Part shown: positions 8,613 to 16,451 of the stretch, in pieces
Position numbering within the stretch: position 1 is the stretch's first letter
Layout of the letters: each line of letters opens with the position of its first letter
NCBI GenBank assembly: GCA_028722305.1
Contig: JAQYHB010000043.1
Location: 1-43,207 of the forward strand
Length of the DNA stretch: 43,207 bases
Source: Spirochaetales bacterium
GTDB taxonomy: Bacteria; Spirochaetota; Spirochaetia; Sphaerochaetales; Sphaerochaetaceae
Direction of reading: 5' to 3'
The notes under the pieces: model-generated
What the model was told of the DNA's origin: nothing
The model's input: the letters and a program-made list of their open reading frames with translations, nothing else
Databases searched by the model: none
Program-made: the position numbers and the translations under genes

Positions 8613-8852
8613 TCAAGTATTTTCTTGCAAATTCCTCGGTTTTTCATGTGGTTGTGCCATATCAACATCTTGCTTTAACAGACGAAGTGAATGTAGCAAC
8701 ATCGCAACAACGACACCGACGGAGGCCAAAACCAAGCAGAGAATCAAGGGTTTAGGGTGCCACACTAAAAGAAGTAATGCGAATCCGACGCACAACGCAG
8801 CGACCAGGATGACCGTCCAAACCAGAAGAGAGGTATATTGTTTCTTTGTCAT
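8613..8852 (-). CDS. small two-helix membrane protein
   Basis: 79 aa, unrecognised. Two hydrophobic helices (about residues 8-30 and 36-56) are separated by WHPKP, with a short polar C-terminus. Its ATG overlaps the thrH stop by four bases (ATGA), so it is translationally coupled to thrH. Context suggests it belongs to the cobamide/thrH operon; function unknown. Confidence 0.65.
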   Translation of the reverse strand: MTKKQYTSLLVWTVILVAALCVGFALLLLVWHPKPLILCLVLASVGVVVAMLLHSLRLLKQDVDMAQPHEKPRNLQENT

Positions 8853-9454
8853 TTTGCCAAGAAGGAACGGATAATCGTGGAGAATTCGTCATAGGTCTGG
8901 GCGATCCGCAGTCCGGGCTCCTCCTCGAGAATCTTTTGAGGAGCGCGGAACAGGCAACCACCATCCGCCTCATGGATCATCGTCAGGTCATTGTAGGAAT
9001 CGCCGGCGGCGAACGTGCGGTAGTTCAGGCGCTTGAAGGCTTGGATTTCCTTGCGCTTCCCGTCCTGCAGGCGCATGACGTAGTCGCTGATCATGCCCGC
9101 CTCGTCAACCCGCAGGCTGTTGCACATGATCATCGGCCACCCCAGCTTTTCCATCAAAGGGCCCGCGAACTCGCTGAACGTGTCGCTGAGAATCACCACT
9201 TGGGTGCGGCGACGCAAGTCGTCAAGGAATGCCTTCGCTCCATCGAGCGGAGCCATTGTCCCGATCACTGCCTGGATGTCCTTCAATCCGAGATGGTGAT
9301 GGCGCAGGATATCCATGCGGTAACGCATCAGCTTGTCGTAGTCTGGCTCGTCGCGGGTGGTGATCTTCAGTTGCTCGATGCCGGTCTTCTCGCTGAAGCT
9401 GATCCAGATTTCCGGAACCAACGTTCCTTCCAAATCAAGGCAAATGATATCCAT
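8849..9454 (-). CDS. thrH: ThrH-type phosphoserine phosphatase / homoserine phosphotransferase (HAD family)
   Basis: 201 aa HAD-superfamily enzyme. The N-terminus DIICLDLEGTLVPEIWI is the ThrH signature (DLEG replaces the usual DxDx motif), followed by KTGIEQLKITTRDEPDYDKL, the second motif VVILSDTFSEF and the fourth motif AAGDSYNDLTMI. ThrH in Pseudomonas dephosphorylates phosphoserine and can transfer phosphate to homoserine. GGAGG lies before the ATG. Being downstream of cobS in an operon that lacks a recognised alpha-ribazole-phosphate phosphatase, it is a candidate for that step here; that is inference only. Confidence 0.9.
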   Translation of the reverse strand: MDIICLDLEGTLVPEIWISFSEKTGIEQLKITTRDEPDYDKLMRYRMDILRHHHLGLKDIQAVIGTMAPLDGAKAFLDDLRRRTQVVILSDTFSEFAGPLMEKLGWPMIMCNSLRVDEAGMISDYVMRLQDGKRKEIQAFKRLNYRTFAAGDSYNDLTMIHEADGGCLFRAPQKILEEEPGLRIAQTYDEFSTIIRSFLAK

Positions 9455-9490
9455 GGAACATCCTCCATATAGGTAGAGAGGGTACGCTCT

Positions 9491-10219
9491 TCACGAGGCA
9501 AATGCAAGTGCGCAAAGCAAGGCGCAGGTGGCGGAAAGCACCTCGACAGCACCCAAAACGTCCCCGGTCACTCCCCTGATGCGACGCCAGGAGACCAGGC
9601 ACAACAGCGAAGAGAAGGCCAGAGTGGCGAAGAAAGCCCACGCGAGGAACCGATAGGAACGGAAAAGATACAAGAAAAGCGCATCCAAGGCGAAGACGAA
9701 GAGCAGGTGGCGGACTTTTGCCTCCCGTACCAGCCGTCCTGCGGTCCCCTCTTTCCGGGCGTAGGGGAGGAGTACGCAGGCAAGCACCTGCATCGTCCTG
9801 GAAATCGCAGGGACAGCGACCAGGATGGGGAACCAGAACCTTCCCCTCAGCACTTCAGCCAACGTGGAAAACTGGACAAGAAGGACCACGGCCAAGGCAA
9901 GCACCCCGAAGGAGCCCACATGGCTGTCCTTCATGATCTCGAGCCTGCGCCCGGGCGTCCATCCCCCGCCAAAACCATCCGCGGTGTCCATCAACCCATC
10001 ATAATGGAATCCTCGGGTCGCCCAAGCGGCGAAGGCCAGAACCAGGCTGGCCCGGACTGAGGGAGGCAGGGGAAGCAACGCGACCAAGGAATAGGAAAGC
10101 CCGTAGAGAAGGCCAACCACGGGAAACCAGTACAGGCTTCGTCCTTCGCTGCTCGTCCTACCCGGAACAGGAAAACGGGAAAGGGTCCGGATGGCGGTAG
10201 CCAGCCCGAGACCATTCAA
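9491..10219 (-). CDS. cobS: adenosylcobinamide-GDP ribazoletransferase CobS
   Basis: Polytopic inner-membrane enzyme that joins adenosylcobinamide-GDP to alpha-ribazole (or its phosphate), completing the cobamide. 242 aa, with the family signature FHYDGLMDTADGFGGG, the following RRLEIMKDSHVGSFGVLAL and several hydrophobic helices. The start is a TTG at 10219 overlapping the cobU stop (TTGA), with AAGGG upstream. There is no in-frame ATG that would keep the conserved N-terminal TAIRTLSRFPVP. Translationally coupled to cobU. Confidence 0.93.
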   Translation of the reverse strand: MNGLGLATAIRTLSRFPVPGRTSSEGRSLYWFPVVGLLYGLSYSLVALLPLPPSVRASLVLAFAAWATRGFHYDGLMDTADGFGGGWTPGRRLEIMKDSHVGSFGVLALAVVLLVQFSTLAEVLRGRFWFPILVAVPAISRTMQVLACVLLPYARKEGTAGRLVREAKVRHLLFVFALDALFLYLFRSYRFLAWAFFATLAFSSLLCLVSWRRIRGVTGDVLGAVEVLSATCALLCALAFAS

Positions 10220-10824
10220 AGCAATTGGCCCTTGATGGCAAGCGGGATGCCGGCAATCATCACGATGACATTATCCGCGAGACTCGCGATTTTCTGATGG
10301 AGACGTCCAGCCTCCTCGACAAACTTGCGGGACTCCGGGTCGGCGGGAACCACCCCCAGGCCAGTCTCGTTGGTTACGATGATCAGGTCGCAGTTGGAGG
10401 AAACCAGGGCATCGAGCAACTCGTCGACCTTCCCCTCGAGCTTCTTGTGGTAGAGCAGATTGCCCATCCACACCGTCAGGCAGTCGACGACACAGACCGA
10501 GCAGGTGTCGGGAAGGCTCTTGATTGCTTTCGCCAGCTCAATCGGCTCCTCGATGGTGACGAACCGTCCGGCCCTGGAGGCCTGGTGGCGAAGAATACGC
10601 TTGCTCATCTCGTCGTCCATGGCCTCGGCGGTAGCGATGAAGTAACGGCTGCTGTCCCCTGCCGCCTCCAGGGCGTAGTCCTCGGCATACGTGCTCTTTC
10701 CGCTACGCTCCCCTCCAATCACCATGGTGATTTTCCCCTTGTAGTCGGCGACCCCCTCGCCACCGCTGTGGAACGTGGCGGGATTTCCGCCGATATGCAG
10801 GTGCCGTACATCAATCGTAGCCAT
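10216..10824 (-). CDS. cobU: adenosylcobinamide kinase / guanylyltransferase CobU
   Basis: 202 aa cytoplasmic bifunctional enzyme that phosphorylates adenosylcobinamide and transfers GMP to it. It shows a P-loop GGERSGKSTYAE, the HQASRAGRFVTIEEP block carrying the guanylylated histidine, VDCLTVWMGNLL and VTNETGLGVVPADPESRKF. The N-terminus carries about 33 residues ahead of the P-loop (HLHIGGNPATFHSGG), longer than E. coli CobU. The ATG at 10824 is kept because GAGGAG lies 8 bases upstream, inside the end of cbiR. A shorter start at 10725 is possible. Confidence 0.93.
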   Translation of the reverse strand: MATIDVRHLHIGGNPATFHSGGEGVADYKGKITMVIGGERSGKSTYAEDYALEAAGDSSRYFIATAEAMDDEMSKRILRHQASRAGRFVTIEEPIELAKAIKSLPDTCSVCVVDCLTVWMGNLLYHKKLEGKVDELLDALVSSNCDLIIVTNETGLGVVPADPESRKFVEEAGRLHQKIASLADNVIVMIAGIPLAIKGQLL

Positions 10825-10828
10825 ATCA

Positions 10829-11629
10829 TCAACTCCTCAAATCCAGTATATATCGATACGCTTTTTCCAACAATGCGGTACTCGTCTCGAACTCGGAAAG
10901 TCCGAAAATCTCCATCGTCAGCACCCGTTCCTTCCCGTCCGCGGCATCCTGTGCCCGCAGAGCCTCCAGAAAGGCGCGCATCTTCTCCTTTGGCGTGGCA
11001 ACCAGGCTCTGGTGGTCACGGCCGCCGGATACCCCGTGCAGGTGGCAGACCCTGGCCCGGGAAAGCAGTTTCCGGCATGCCTCTTTGGCATCGTACTCCA
11101 TCAGCCAGATATGGCCGATATCCAGCGTCACGCTGGTGTCATAGCGCTCGACCAGCGGGAGAACCACATCGAACGGATAGCTCAACGTCTCGCAGGAGAG
11201 CATCGACGGCTCCACCTCTCCGCTTTCCAGCAACTCCCGCAAACTCCGGTCCAGCTGGTCGAGCCAGCGGGGAACATCCACCGAGGGAACCTTCCCGTAA
11301 CCTTCGGGAGTCAGGTGCAGCACATAGGAGAACACCGGAAGCCGCCGGGTCAGCTGGATGATGCGGCGATAGGTATCCACCGAGTGGCGGCGGACATCCT
11401 CGTCAAAACTGCCCGGCCAGATATCCAGCGGGAAGTGGACCGTATAGGAAAGATGGTGTGCCTCCGCCAACTCCCCGAGCCTCCGTACCACATCCCGGCC
11501 GGGGAGGTTGCTCGCCTCCCTGCTCTCGAAAAGGACCAGCTCGACATCATCCACCTTGCCGGCAAGGAACTCGACATTGGGAAGAATATCGGCGGGCAGG
11601 ATATAGCTTGTCGTTCCCAATCTGATCAT
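10829..11629 (-). CDS. cbiR: cobamide remodelling phosphodiesterase CbiR-like (TIM barrel, AP-endonuclease-2 fold)
   Basis: 266 aa. Starts MIRLGTTSYILPADILPNVE and continues VDDVELVLFES, the N-terminal pattern of CbiR, an enzyme described from Akkermansia muciniphila that removes the nucleotide loop from cobamides so the lower ligand can be replaced. Candidate metal ligands of the sugar-isomerase/AP-endonuclease barrel are visible: TVHFPLD, LHLTPEG, SCETLSYPFD, LDIGHIW, CHLHGV and TMEIF. The gene sits between cobT (ATGA overlap) and cobU (4-base gap), which is the context expected for remodelling. A generic TIM-barrel isomerase is the alternative if the context were ignored. Confidence 0.82.
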   Translation of the reverse strand: MIRLGTTSYILPADILPNVEFLAGKVDDVELVLFESREASNLPGRDVVRRLGELAEAHHLSYTVHFPLDIWPGSFDEDVRRHSVDTYRRIIQLTRRLPVFSYVLHLTPEGYGKVPSVDVPRWLDQLDRSLRELLESGEVEPSMLSCETLSYPFDVVLPLVERYDTSVTLDIGHIWLMEYDAKEACRKLLSRARVCHLHGVSGGRDHQSLVATPKEKMRAFLEALRAQDAADGKERVLTMEIFGLSEFETSTALLEKAYRYILDLRS

Positions 11630-12624
11630 ACGATGCCCAAATCCTGAAGCGTCTTGGTGCTGTCATCCACGCCGAGCGAGGAAAAACTTCCCAAATCCCA
11701 GAGTCGAGACGCCAGCCGGACCATCGGCCAGGCGCAAACCGCACCAGTGCCCTCCCCGAGACACATTTCCATTTCCATCACTGGCTCCAGCCCCAAGGCC
11801 GCCAAGGCCTGGTCGCACCCAAGAGCGGACGACCGGTGGCCCGCTATCCATAGGCTCGTGTCGCAACCGAGCCCCTTGGCGCAAAGCGCCGCGGCAAGTG
11901 TGATCATCCCGTCAAGCACCAGCGGTATATGGCGTTCCCCCGCCTCGAGCATCGCTCCCACCATGCCGGCAATCTCAAAGCCGCCGAAGGCGCATAGCAC
12001 CCCTTCGGGATCCTCTACCGGGTCCCTTCTCAGCGAAGAGGCCACCACCTCGCGTTTATGGACAAGGTCGCGCCCGCTCGCCCCGGAGCCCGCGGAAACC
12101 ACGCTCTCGGGAGGCAGGTGAAGCAATCTCGCCAGCATCGCCGCCGCGCTGGTGGAATTCCCTACCCCCATCTCCCCGACCAGCAGGCAATCGGCATCCA
12201 CCTCACGCGCCACACTCCTGCCCCTGGCTATGGCAAGACCGCACTGCCTGGGTGTCATCGCCCCCTCGTAAAGGAAATCCCGGGTCCCCCGTGCGACGGA
12301 AAGGTTACGGATGCCCGGTGGCGTTCGGGGAACATCCATGCCCATGTCGACCACCGACAATCGTACTCCCAACTCACGGCAGAACAGCCCGCAGGCCCCC
12401 TGGCCATGGCTGAAAGCTGTGGCCATCTGGACGGTAATCGCCTTGGTACTGTGGCTCACCCCCTCTTTGGTGATTCCATGGTCGCCGGCGAAAACCACAA
12501 GATGGGGTCGGGACAAATGCCGATAGCCCCTGCGGGCCAGTTGAAGGCAGAGCCTCTCCAGTTTTCCGAGGCTGTGGGGAATGACTGCTTTCTGGAAAAG
12601 TTGCTGCTCGAGCGCATCCTGCAT
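11626..12624 (-). CDS. cobT: nicotinate-nucleotide-dimethylbenzimidazole phosphoribosyltransferase CobT
   Basis: Cytoplasmic enzyme that activates the lower-ligand base to its alpha-ribotide using nicotinate mononucleotide. 332 aa with FAGDHGITKEGVSHSTKAIT, GEMGVGNSTSAAAM, GGFEIAGMVGAML, LDGMITLAAAL and the catalytic-glutamate region CLGEGTGA. The start at 12624 (MQDALEQQ) fits the family; a longer in-frame extension runs across the promoter. No Shine-Dalgarno is present, and TACGAT ends 7 bases before the ATG. First gene of the operon cobT-cbiR-cobU-cobS-thrH. I saw no cobalamin riboswitch upstream, since the space to the divergent gene is only 59 bases. Confidence 0.94.
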   Translation of the reverse strand: MQDALEQQLFQKAVIPHSLGKLERLCLQLARRGYRHLSRPHLVVFAGDHGITKEGVSHSTKAITVQMATAFSHGQGACGLFCRELGVRLSVVDMGMDVPRTPPGIRNLSVARGTRDFLYEGAMTPRQCGLAIARGRSVAREVDADCLLVGEMGVGNSTSAAAMLARLLHLPPESVVSAGSGASGRDLVHKREVVASSLRRDPVEDPEGVLCAFGGFEIAGMVGAMLEAGERHIPLVLDGMITLAAALCAKGLGCDTSLWIAGHRSSALGCDQALAALGLEPVMEMEMCLGEGTGAVCAWPMVRLASRLWDLGSFSSLGVDDSTKTLQDLGIV

Positions 12625-12631
12625 AGTCCGA

Positions 12632-12677
12632 ATCGTACCTTGTCCGCCTTGCCAAAGGCAAGGTCGCGCTCTAGGAT
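12632..12677. promoter_or_regulatory. back-to-back leaderless promoters sharing a palindromic -35 region (cobT / DMT transporter)
   Basis: The palindrome CCTTGCC-AAA-GGCAAGG (12647-12663) supplies both -35 elements. Rightward: TTGCCA (12649-12654), 17 bases, TAGGAT (12672-12677), 6 bases, ATG 12684. Leftward: TTGCCT (12661-12656), 18 bases, TACGAT (12637-12632), 7 bases, ATG 12624. The symmetry could also be a repressor site acting on both genes. Confidence 0.55.
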
Positions 12678-12683
12678 AAAGCC

Positions 12684-13610
12684 ATGGCCTTCGCATTCCT
12701 CATCGACATTCTCTCCGGCGCGGCGATTTCCCTGATGATTACCTGCAACGCCGCTTTGGCAAACCGGACAAGCCTTGGAGTATCCTCGATTGTCAACCAA
12801 TTGACCGGATTTCTCGCTTTATGGATCGTCATGGCACTCACCAAGAACAGCAAGAGACTCAACCCGCCGCATCTTCATGCTCCTTGGTACTATTGGTTCT
12901 CCGGCATCTTCGGAGTCGCCCTGATTGTCATCAACATCTATTCTGTCAGCAGACTGGGCACCTCGTTCGCCATGGCGGCCACCGTTTTTGGACAGAGCCT
13001 TTGCGGTTGCCTCTTCGACCTGACAGGCTTTCTCGGCCTGCCTAGATGGCATTACGGGGCGGCCAAATGGCTGACGTTGCTCTTGGCCGCCATCGGCATC
13101 CTGGTCATGGGAAGCGGTAGCGGGACATTTCATCCATTGGCGCTTTTGGCCGCGATTTCCGCAGGGGCGATCACTATGACCCAGATGGTGCTCAACAGCG
13201 CCTTCGCCGCCCGCAAAGGCACCCTGTTCAGCGCCCGGCACAACGCCCTTGGTGGATTGCTCTGCGCCATCCTGCTGTTCGGAACCCTGTTCCGTCAGGA
13301 GACAGCCGAAGGTTTCGCCAGGCTTGGGTCGGTATCCCCCATTCTCACGCTCGCCGGCGGTATCCTTGGCATCCTGATTGTCACCGGCACCAACCTGACC
13401 ATGTTCCGCATCAGCGCGGTGCTCTCCTCGCTTCTGATTTCCTCGAGCCAGATTCTCGCCTCGATTCCCATCGACCTCGCGCTGGGCAACACGGTCAACC
13501 CGCGTCTGGTCGTCGGAGCCTTGATTGTCGTCGCCAGCCTGGTCTTCGATGTCCGTTTCAACGGGAAATCCGATACAATCGCCCCAGACGCGAGACCAGC
13601 CCGTCCCTGA
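12684..13610 (+). CDS. DMT-superfamily permease, DUF606/YdcZ type (two fused halves)
   Basis: 308 aa, about ten hydrophobic helices in two similar halves, each with the DUF606 features: SGAAISLMITCNAAL/NRTSLGVSSIVNQLTG in the first, and GAITMTQMVLNSAFAARKGT in the second, ending SSQILASIPIDL. Such proteins are inner-membrane drug/metabolite exporters of unknown substrate. The fused form corresponds to two YdcZ units. Divergent from cobT with only 59 bases between start codons; a link to cobamide or precursor transport is conceivable but unproven. The 3' end overlaps the converging glycosylase gene by 53 bases. Confidence 0.8.
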   Translation: MAFAFLIDILSGAAISLMITCNAALANRTSLGVSSIVNQLTGFLALWIVMALTKNSKRLNPPHLHAPWYYWFSGIFGVALIVINIYSVSRLGTSFAMAATVFGQSLCGCLFDLTGFLGLPRWHYGAAKWLTLLLAAIGILVMGSGSGTFHPLALLAAISAGAITMTQMVLNSAFAARKGTLFSARHNALGGLLCAILLFGTLFRQETAEGFARLGSVSPILTLAGGILGILIVTGTNLTMFRISAVLSSLLISSSQILASIPIDLALGNTVNPRLVVGALIVVASLVFDVRFNGKSDTIAPDARPARP

Positions 13611-14421
13611 CCAAGTCCGAGAGCGCTTTATCGATCCGCTCAGGCTCGAAGGGCAGCATCCCGTACAGCGTCTCCACCTCCCGCGCTCCGCTCTCGCTGA
13701 GCGCGTGGACCAGCATGCCGCGCACCTGGCGGTTTGACCCCTCGAACCGGGACTGACGGTGATAGCCTTTGCTTCGGGCGTTGGGATTGGGAACCAGATG
13801 CTTGAGCAGCACTCCGTAGTCCATCAGCGCGTAATACCAGCGCTTTCCGTCTTCCGCGAAAGGAAGCAACTGTCTCAGGTCATCACGGAGAACCCGGTCT
13901 TCCACACCCTCCTCCTGGGGATGGAAGGCGAAAAGCAGGACACGACGGATGTTGGTTTCCAGATAGATGGCTGGCTTGTGGTAGGAGAAGGCGATGATCG
14001 CGGCGGCGGTACTTGGGCCGATGCCGGGAAGCGCAAGCAGCGCTTTCTCATCGCAGGGCAAGGTGTAGCCGTAGGCCCCAGAGGCTTGGGCGCACTTTTT
14101 CAGGTTCAATGCCCTGCGGTTGTAACCCAGTCCCCGCCAGTGGTCAAGAAGCTGGTCGAAGGGAGCCAAGGCGAGATCCTCCAACGTGGGCCAGAGTGAC
14201 AGAAACTCCTGGTATTTCTCCAGGACCCTCCCGGTCTGCGTCTGCTGCAGCATCATCTCGCTGAGCAACACCCGATAGACGTCGTCCGTCTTCCGCCAGG
14301 GAAACGTGCGACCGTAATGGTCATAGAAATCCAGGACAAACGACGCAAAGGCCTGATGGCTCGTAGGAGGCTCAAGATACGAAGCGGCCACGGCTTCGTC
14401 CAGCAAGGGAAAATCCTTCAT
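13558..14421 (-). CDS. MutY-like HhH-GPD DNA glycosylase lacking iron-sulfur cysteines
   Basis: 287 aa. The HhH-GPD core is clear: RTFPWRKTDDVYRVLLSEMM with MutY's catalytic-type Glu at residue ~55 (SEMMLQQTQ), and the hairpin LPGIGPSTAAAIIAFS (~131-146). Odd points: the usual catalytic Asp position reads LETNIRRV (Glu-155 instead of Asp), the four C-terminal [4Fe-4S] cysteines are absent (the region reads PNPNARSKGYHRQSRFEG), and there is no NUDIX-like 8-oxoG domain. It ends instead in a winged-helix-like segment (ERIDKALSDLVRDGLVSRLG). Probably excises a mispaired or damaged base, but specificity may differ from MutY. ATGA overlap with the upstream permease gene. Confidence 0.82.
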   Translation of the reverse strand: MKDFPLLDEAVAASYLEPPTSHQAFASFVLDFYDHYGRTFPWRKTDDVYRVLLSEMMLQQTQTGRVLEKYQEFLSLWPTLEDLALAPFDQLLDHWRGLGYNRRALNLKKCAQASGAYGYTLPCDEKALLALPGIGPSTAAAIIAFSYHKPAIYLETNIRRVLLFAFHPQEEGVEDRVLRDDLRQLLPFAEDGKRWYYALMDYGVLLKHLVPNPNARSKGYHRQSRFEGSNRQVRGMLVHALSESGAREVETLYGMLPFEPERIDKALSDLVRDGLVSRLGRLYRISR

Positions 14422-15614
14422 TGTCCGCCGCCCGAACCGGAAAAATCATCCGGCAGCACGACGTCGCTGGCGCGTTTTTCCCCATTCTTCTTGTTGTGCT
14501 GTTTCTGCCTGCGCTCTTGGCGCCGCTGGGCGCTTGCGCTCTGGCGCAGGAAGGAGCGGCCGCCGGAAAGCAGCAAGGCGATCGGGCGGAGCGCCTTGAC
14601 GTTGGCGCAGACAATCTCGATGCAGCTGATGACAGGAACGGCGAGGAACATGCCGACGACTCCCCAGATATACCCCCAGATGGAAAGCCCTACCAGGATG
14701 ACCACAGGGGAGAGGTTCAGCTGGCCGCCCTGCAGCTTCGGGTCGATGATGTTGCCCAACACCATCTGGGTGGAGACCGACATGATGGCGACGAAGGCAA
14801 TCGGGGACCAGTGGGGGGCGAACTGTACCACACTCATTCCGATGGTGATGATGGTGACGATGATCGAACCAATCGAAGGAATGAAGTTGAAGGCGAAGGC
14901 GAGTACCCCATAGAGCAACGGGACCTCCATGCCGCTGACTTGGGCAGTCAGGTAGAACATGACTCCGGTAAGGAAACTGATCAGGGCCTTGAGCAGGAGA
15001 TATTTGGACACCTGCTTGCTGATGCGCTCGCTCATCATGGCGATGATGGCGCCACTGTTCGAGAAGGCAGCCCGGATTTTCGGAATGAACACAGGCCTCT
15101 CCATCAAGAGGAACAGCTCGTAGAGCAGAATCATGACGCAGAGCTTGACAATGCCGATGATGCTTCCCGTCAGCGTGGTCAATGTGTCGACCGCCACGCT
15201 GCGCCAGTTCACCGGCAGCATGGTGACCAGAGAGGTGCCCTCGGGAATATCCAAGTGGGGATACCGGGCAAGGAAAGCGGACAGCTCGTGGTCCAGACTG
15301 ATCAACCGGTCGTTGTAGTGCGGAATGGCGCTGATCAACATGGTAATCGTCTTGTAGAACATGCCTGCGGCAGCTGCCATGACCAACATCGTCAGGACGA
15401 AACAGATGATGACGCTCAGCGCATGGGGGACGCGCCAGCGGTCCAGCCGCTCGGTCAGCGGGGAGAAAAGGAAGAAGAAAATCATTGCGAGCACCAGCGG
15501 AAGCAGAATGTCCTTCAGCGCCTTCAAGGTGGCCATGACCATGATTGTCGTGATGATCGCAAGGAATATGGTGGCGTAGTTTTTCTTGTTCTCGTCTTTT
15601 CCCGTATAGTCCAT
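14418..15614 (-). CDS. AI-2E family transporter (PF01594)
   Basis: 398 aa inner-membrane protein with the family layout: two N-terminal helices (ATIFLAIITTIMVMATLKAL and ILLPLVLAMIFFFLFSPL), a helix, a soluble central segment, and a C-terminal helical block with the hallmark FNFIPSIGSIIV and DPKLQGGQLNLSPVVILVGL. Despite the name, members include Na+/H+ antiporters and exporters of unknown cargo. The C-terminal tail is basic (SASAQRRQERRQKQHNKKNG). Start at 15614 because a TATACC hexamer with TTGGAA 18 bases upstream ends 7 bases before it and no ribosome site is seen; an ATG at 15671 is the alternative. First gene of a pair with the glycosylase. Confidence 0.88.
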   Translation of the reverse strand: MDYTGKDENKKNYATIFLAIITTIMVMATLKALKDILLPLVLAMIFFFLFSPLTERLDRWRVPHALSVIICFVLTMLVMAAAAGMFYKTITMLISAIPHYNDRLISLDHELSAFLARYPHLDIPEGTSLVTMLPVNWRSVAVDTLTTLTGSIIGIVKLCVMILLYELFLLMERPVFIPKIRAAFSNSGAIIAMMSERISKQVSKYLLLKALISFLTGVMFYLTAQVSGMEVPLLYGVLAFAFNFIPSIGSIIVTIITIGMSVVQFAPHWSPIAFVAIMSVSTQMVLGNIIDPKLQGGQLNLSPVVILVGLSIWGYIWGVVGMFLAVPVISCIEIVCANVKALRPIALLLSGGRSFLRQSASAQRRQERRQKQHNKKNGEKRASDVVLPDDFSGSGGGQ

Positions 15615-15621
15615 ATGCAAA

Positions 15622-15651
15622 GGTATACCATGTCCGGCGCCTTTCTTCCAA
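15622..15651 (-). promoter_or_regulatory. predicted leaderless promoter of the AI-2E family gene
   Basis: Minus strand: TTGGAA (15651-15646), 18 bases, TATACC (15627-15622) preceded by TGG as in an extended -10, then 7 bases to the ATG. The -10 lies in the palindrome GGTATACC. Confidence 0.5.
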
Positions 15652-15687
15652 TGCTTTTCCAACCTGTTCATGCAAAGCGGATTTTGG

Positions 15688-15693
15688 TACACT
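15688..15693 (+). promoter_or_regulatory. predicted -10 of trmJ, probably leaderless
   Basis: TACACT ends 6 bases before the ATG at 15700. No Shine-Dalgarno sequence is visible, and no good -35 is seen at 17-18 bases upstream. Confidence 0.4.
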
Positions 15694-15699
15694 TTGTGC

Positions 15700-16431
15700 A
15701 TGAACAAACAGGACAATCTTGATCGCATCCGCATCGTCCTTGTCGGCACCCAGGACGGGGCGAACATCGGCAGCGTCTGCCGTGCGATGAAAACGATGGG
15801 GCTGACCAGACTGGTGCTGGTCACCGAGCGCGAATACGCGGAAAACCGGGTCAAGTCCCTGGCCATCCACGCCGCGGACCTCTATGAGAACCGCGAGCAA
15901 TACACCAGCCTTGCCGAAGCACTGAAGAAAAGTGTGCTCAGTATCGCCGCCACCCGTCGCCGCGGCAAGTTCCGCAAGGCGACCTGCGTCAACCCGGAAC
16001 AGCTGGCCGAGCAGCTCAGCGGCATCGGGGAAGGCGACATCAGCATCGTCTTCGGCCGTGAAAGCGACGGCCTGACCGACGAAGAGGTCGCCTGCTGCGG
16101 AGAGGTGGTCACCATTCCCTCCAGCGAGAAGTTCCCATCCTTGAACCTTTCCCAGGCCGTCCAGGTCATCACCTACTCCCTTTTCAGCCATCTGCACGAC
16201 TCGGACGTCAAGCTGATACCGGTCACCAAGGCGAAGCTTGACGGTGGCGTCGAACAGGTGGTCGCCGTCATGGACAAAGCGGGGTTCTTCAAAATGCCGG
16301 ACGAGAAACTCTGGACACAGCGCTTCATCCACGACATTTTCGAGCGGGCGCAGATGAGCGAAGAGGAGCTGAAGCGGATGACCAAGCTCTTCGTGAAGAT
16401 GACCACCATCGCCAAATACAAGAGCAATTGA
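15700..16431 (+). CDS. trmJ: tRNA (cytidine/uridine-2'-O-)-methyltransferase TrmJ-like (SPOUT)
   Basis: 243 aa SPOUT methyltransferase. The three knot motifs are present: NIGSVCRAMKTMGL (motif 1, with the Asn/Arg used in catalysis), VFGRESDGLTDEEV (motif 2) and SLNLSQAVQVITYSLF (motif 3). The C-terminal helical extension (LWTQRFIHDIFERAQMSEEE) matches TrmJ, which 2'-O-methylates position 32 of tRNAs with S-adenosylmethionine. The start at 15700 places RIRIVLVGTQDGANIG at the usual distance. Followed after 20 bases by the DUF362 gene. Confidence 0.88.
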   Translation: MNKQDNLDRIRIVLVGTQDGANIGSVCRAMKTMGLTRLVLVTEREYAENRVKSLAIHAADLYENREQYTSLAEALKKSVLSIAATRRRGKFRKATCVNPEQLAEQLSGIGEGDISIVFGRESDGLTDEEVACCGEVVTIPSSEKFPSLNLSQAVQVITYSLFSHLHDSDVKLIPVTKAKLDGGVEQVVAVMDKAGFFKMPDEKLWTQRFIHDIFERAQMSEEELKRMTKLFVKMTTIAKYKSN

Positions 16432-16451
16432 CCCGGATCAAGGAGAAGAAC

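Noticed and set aside
12600-12760. Cobalamin riboswitch upstream of cobT
   Set aside because: Only 59 bases separate cobT from the divergent gene, too short for a riboswitch, and the predicted transcript has no leader.
14446-16332. Long open frame antisense to the AI-2E gene and trmJ
   Set aside because: It runs opposite or out of frame to genes with clear family motifs, has an H/R/Q-rich composition with no recognisable domain, and is expected by chance in GC-rich DNA.
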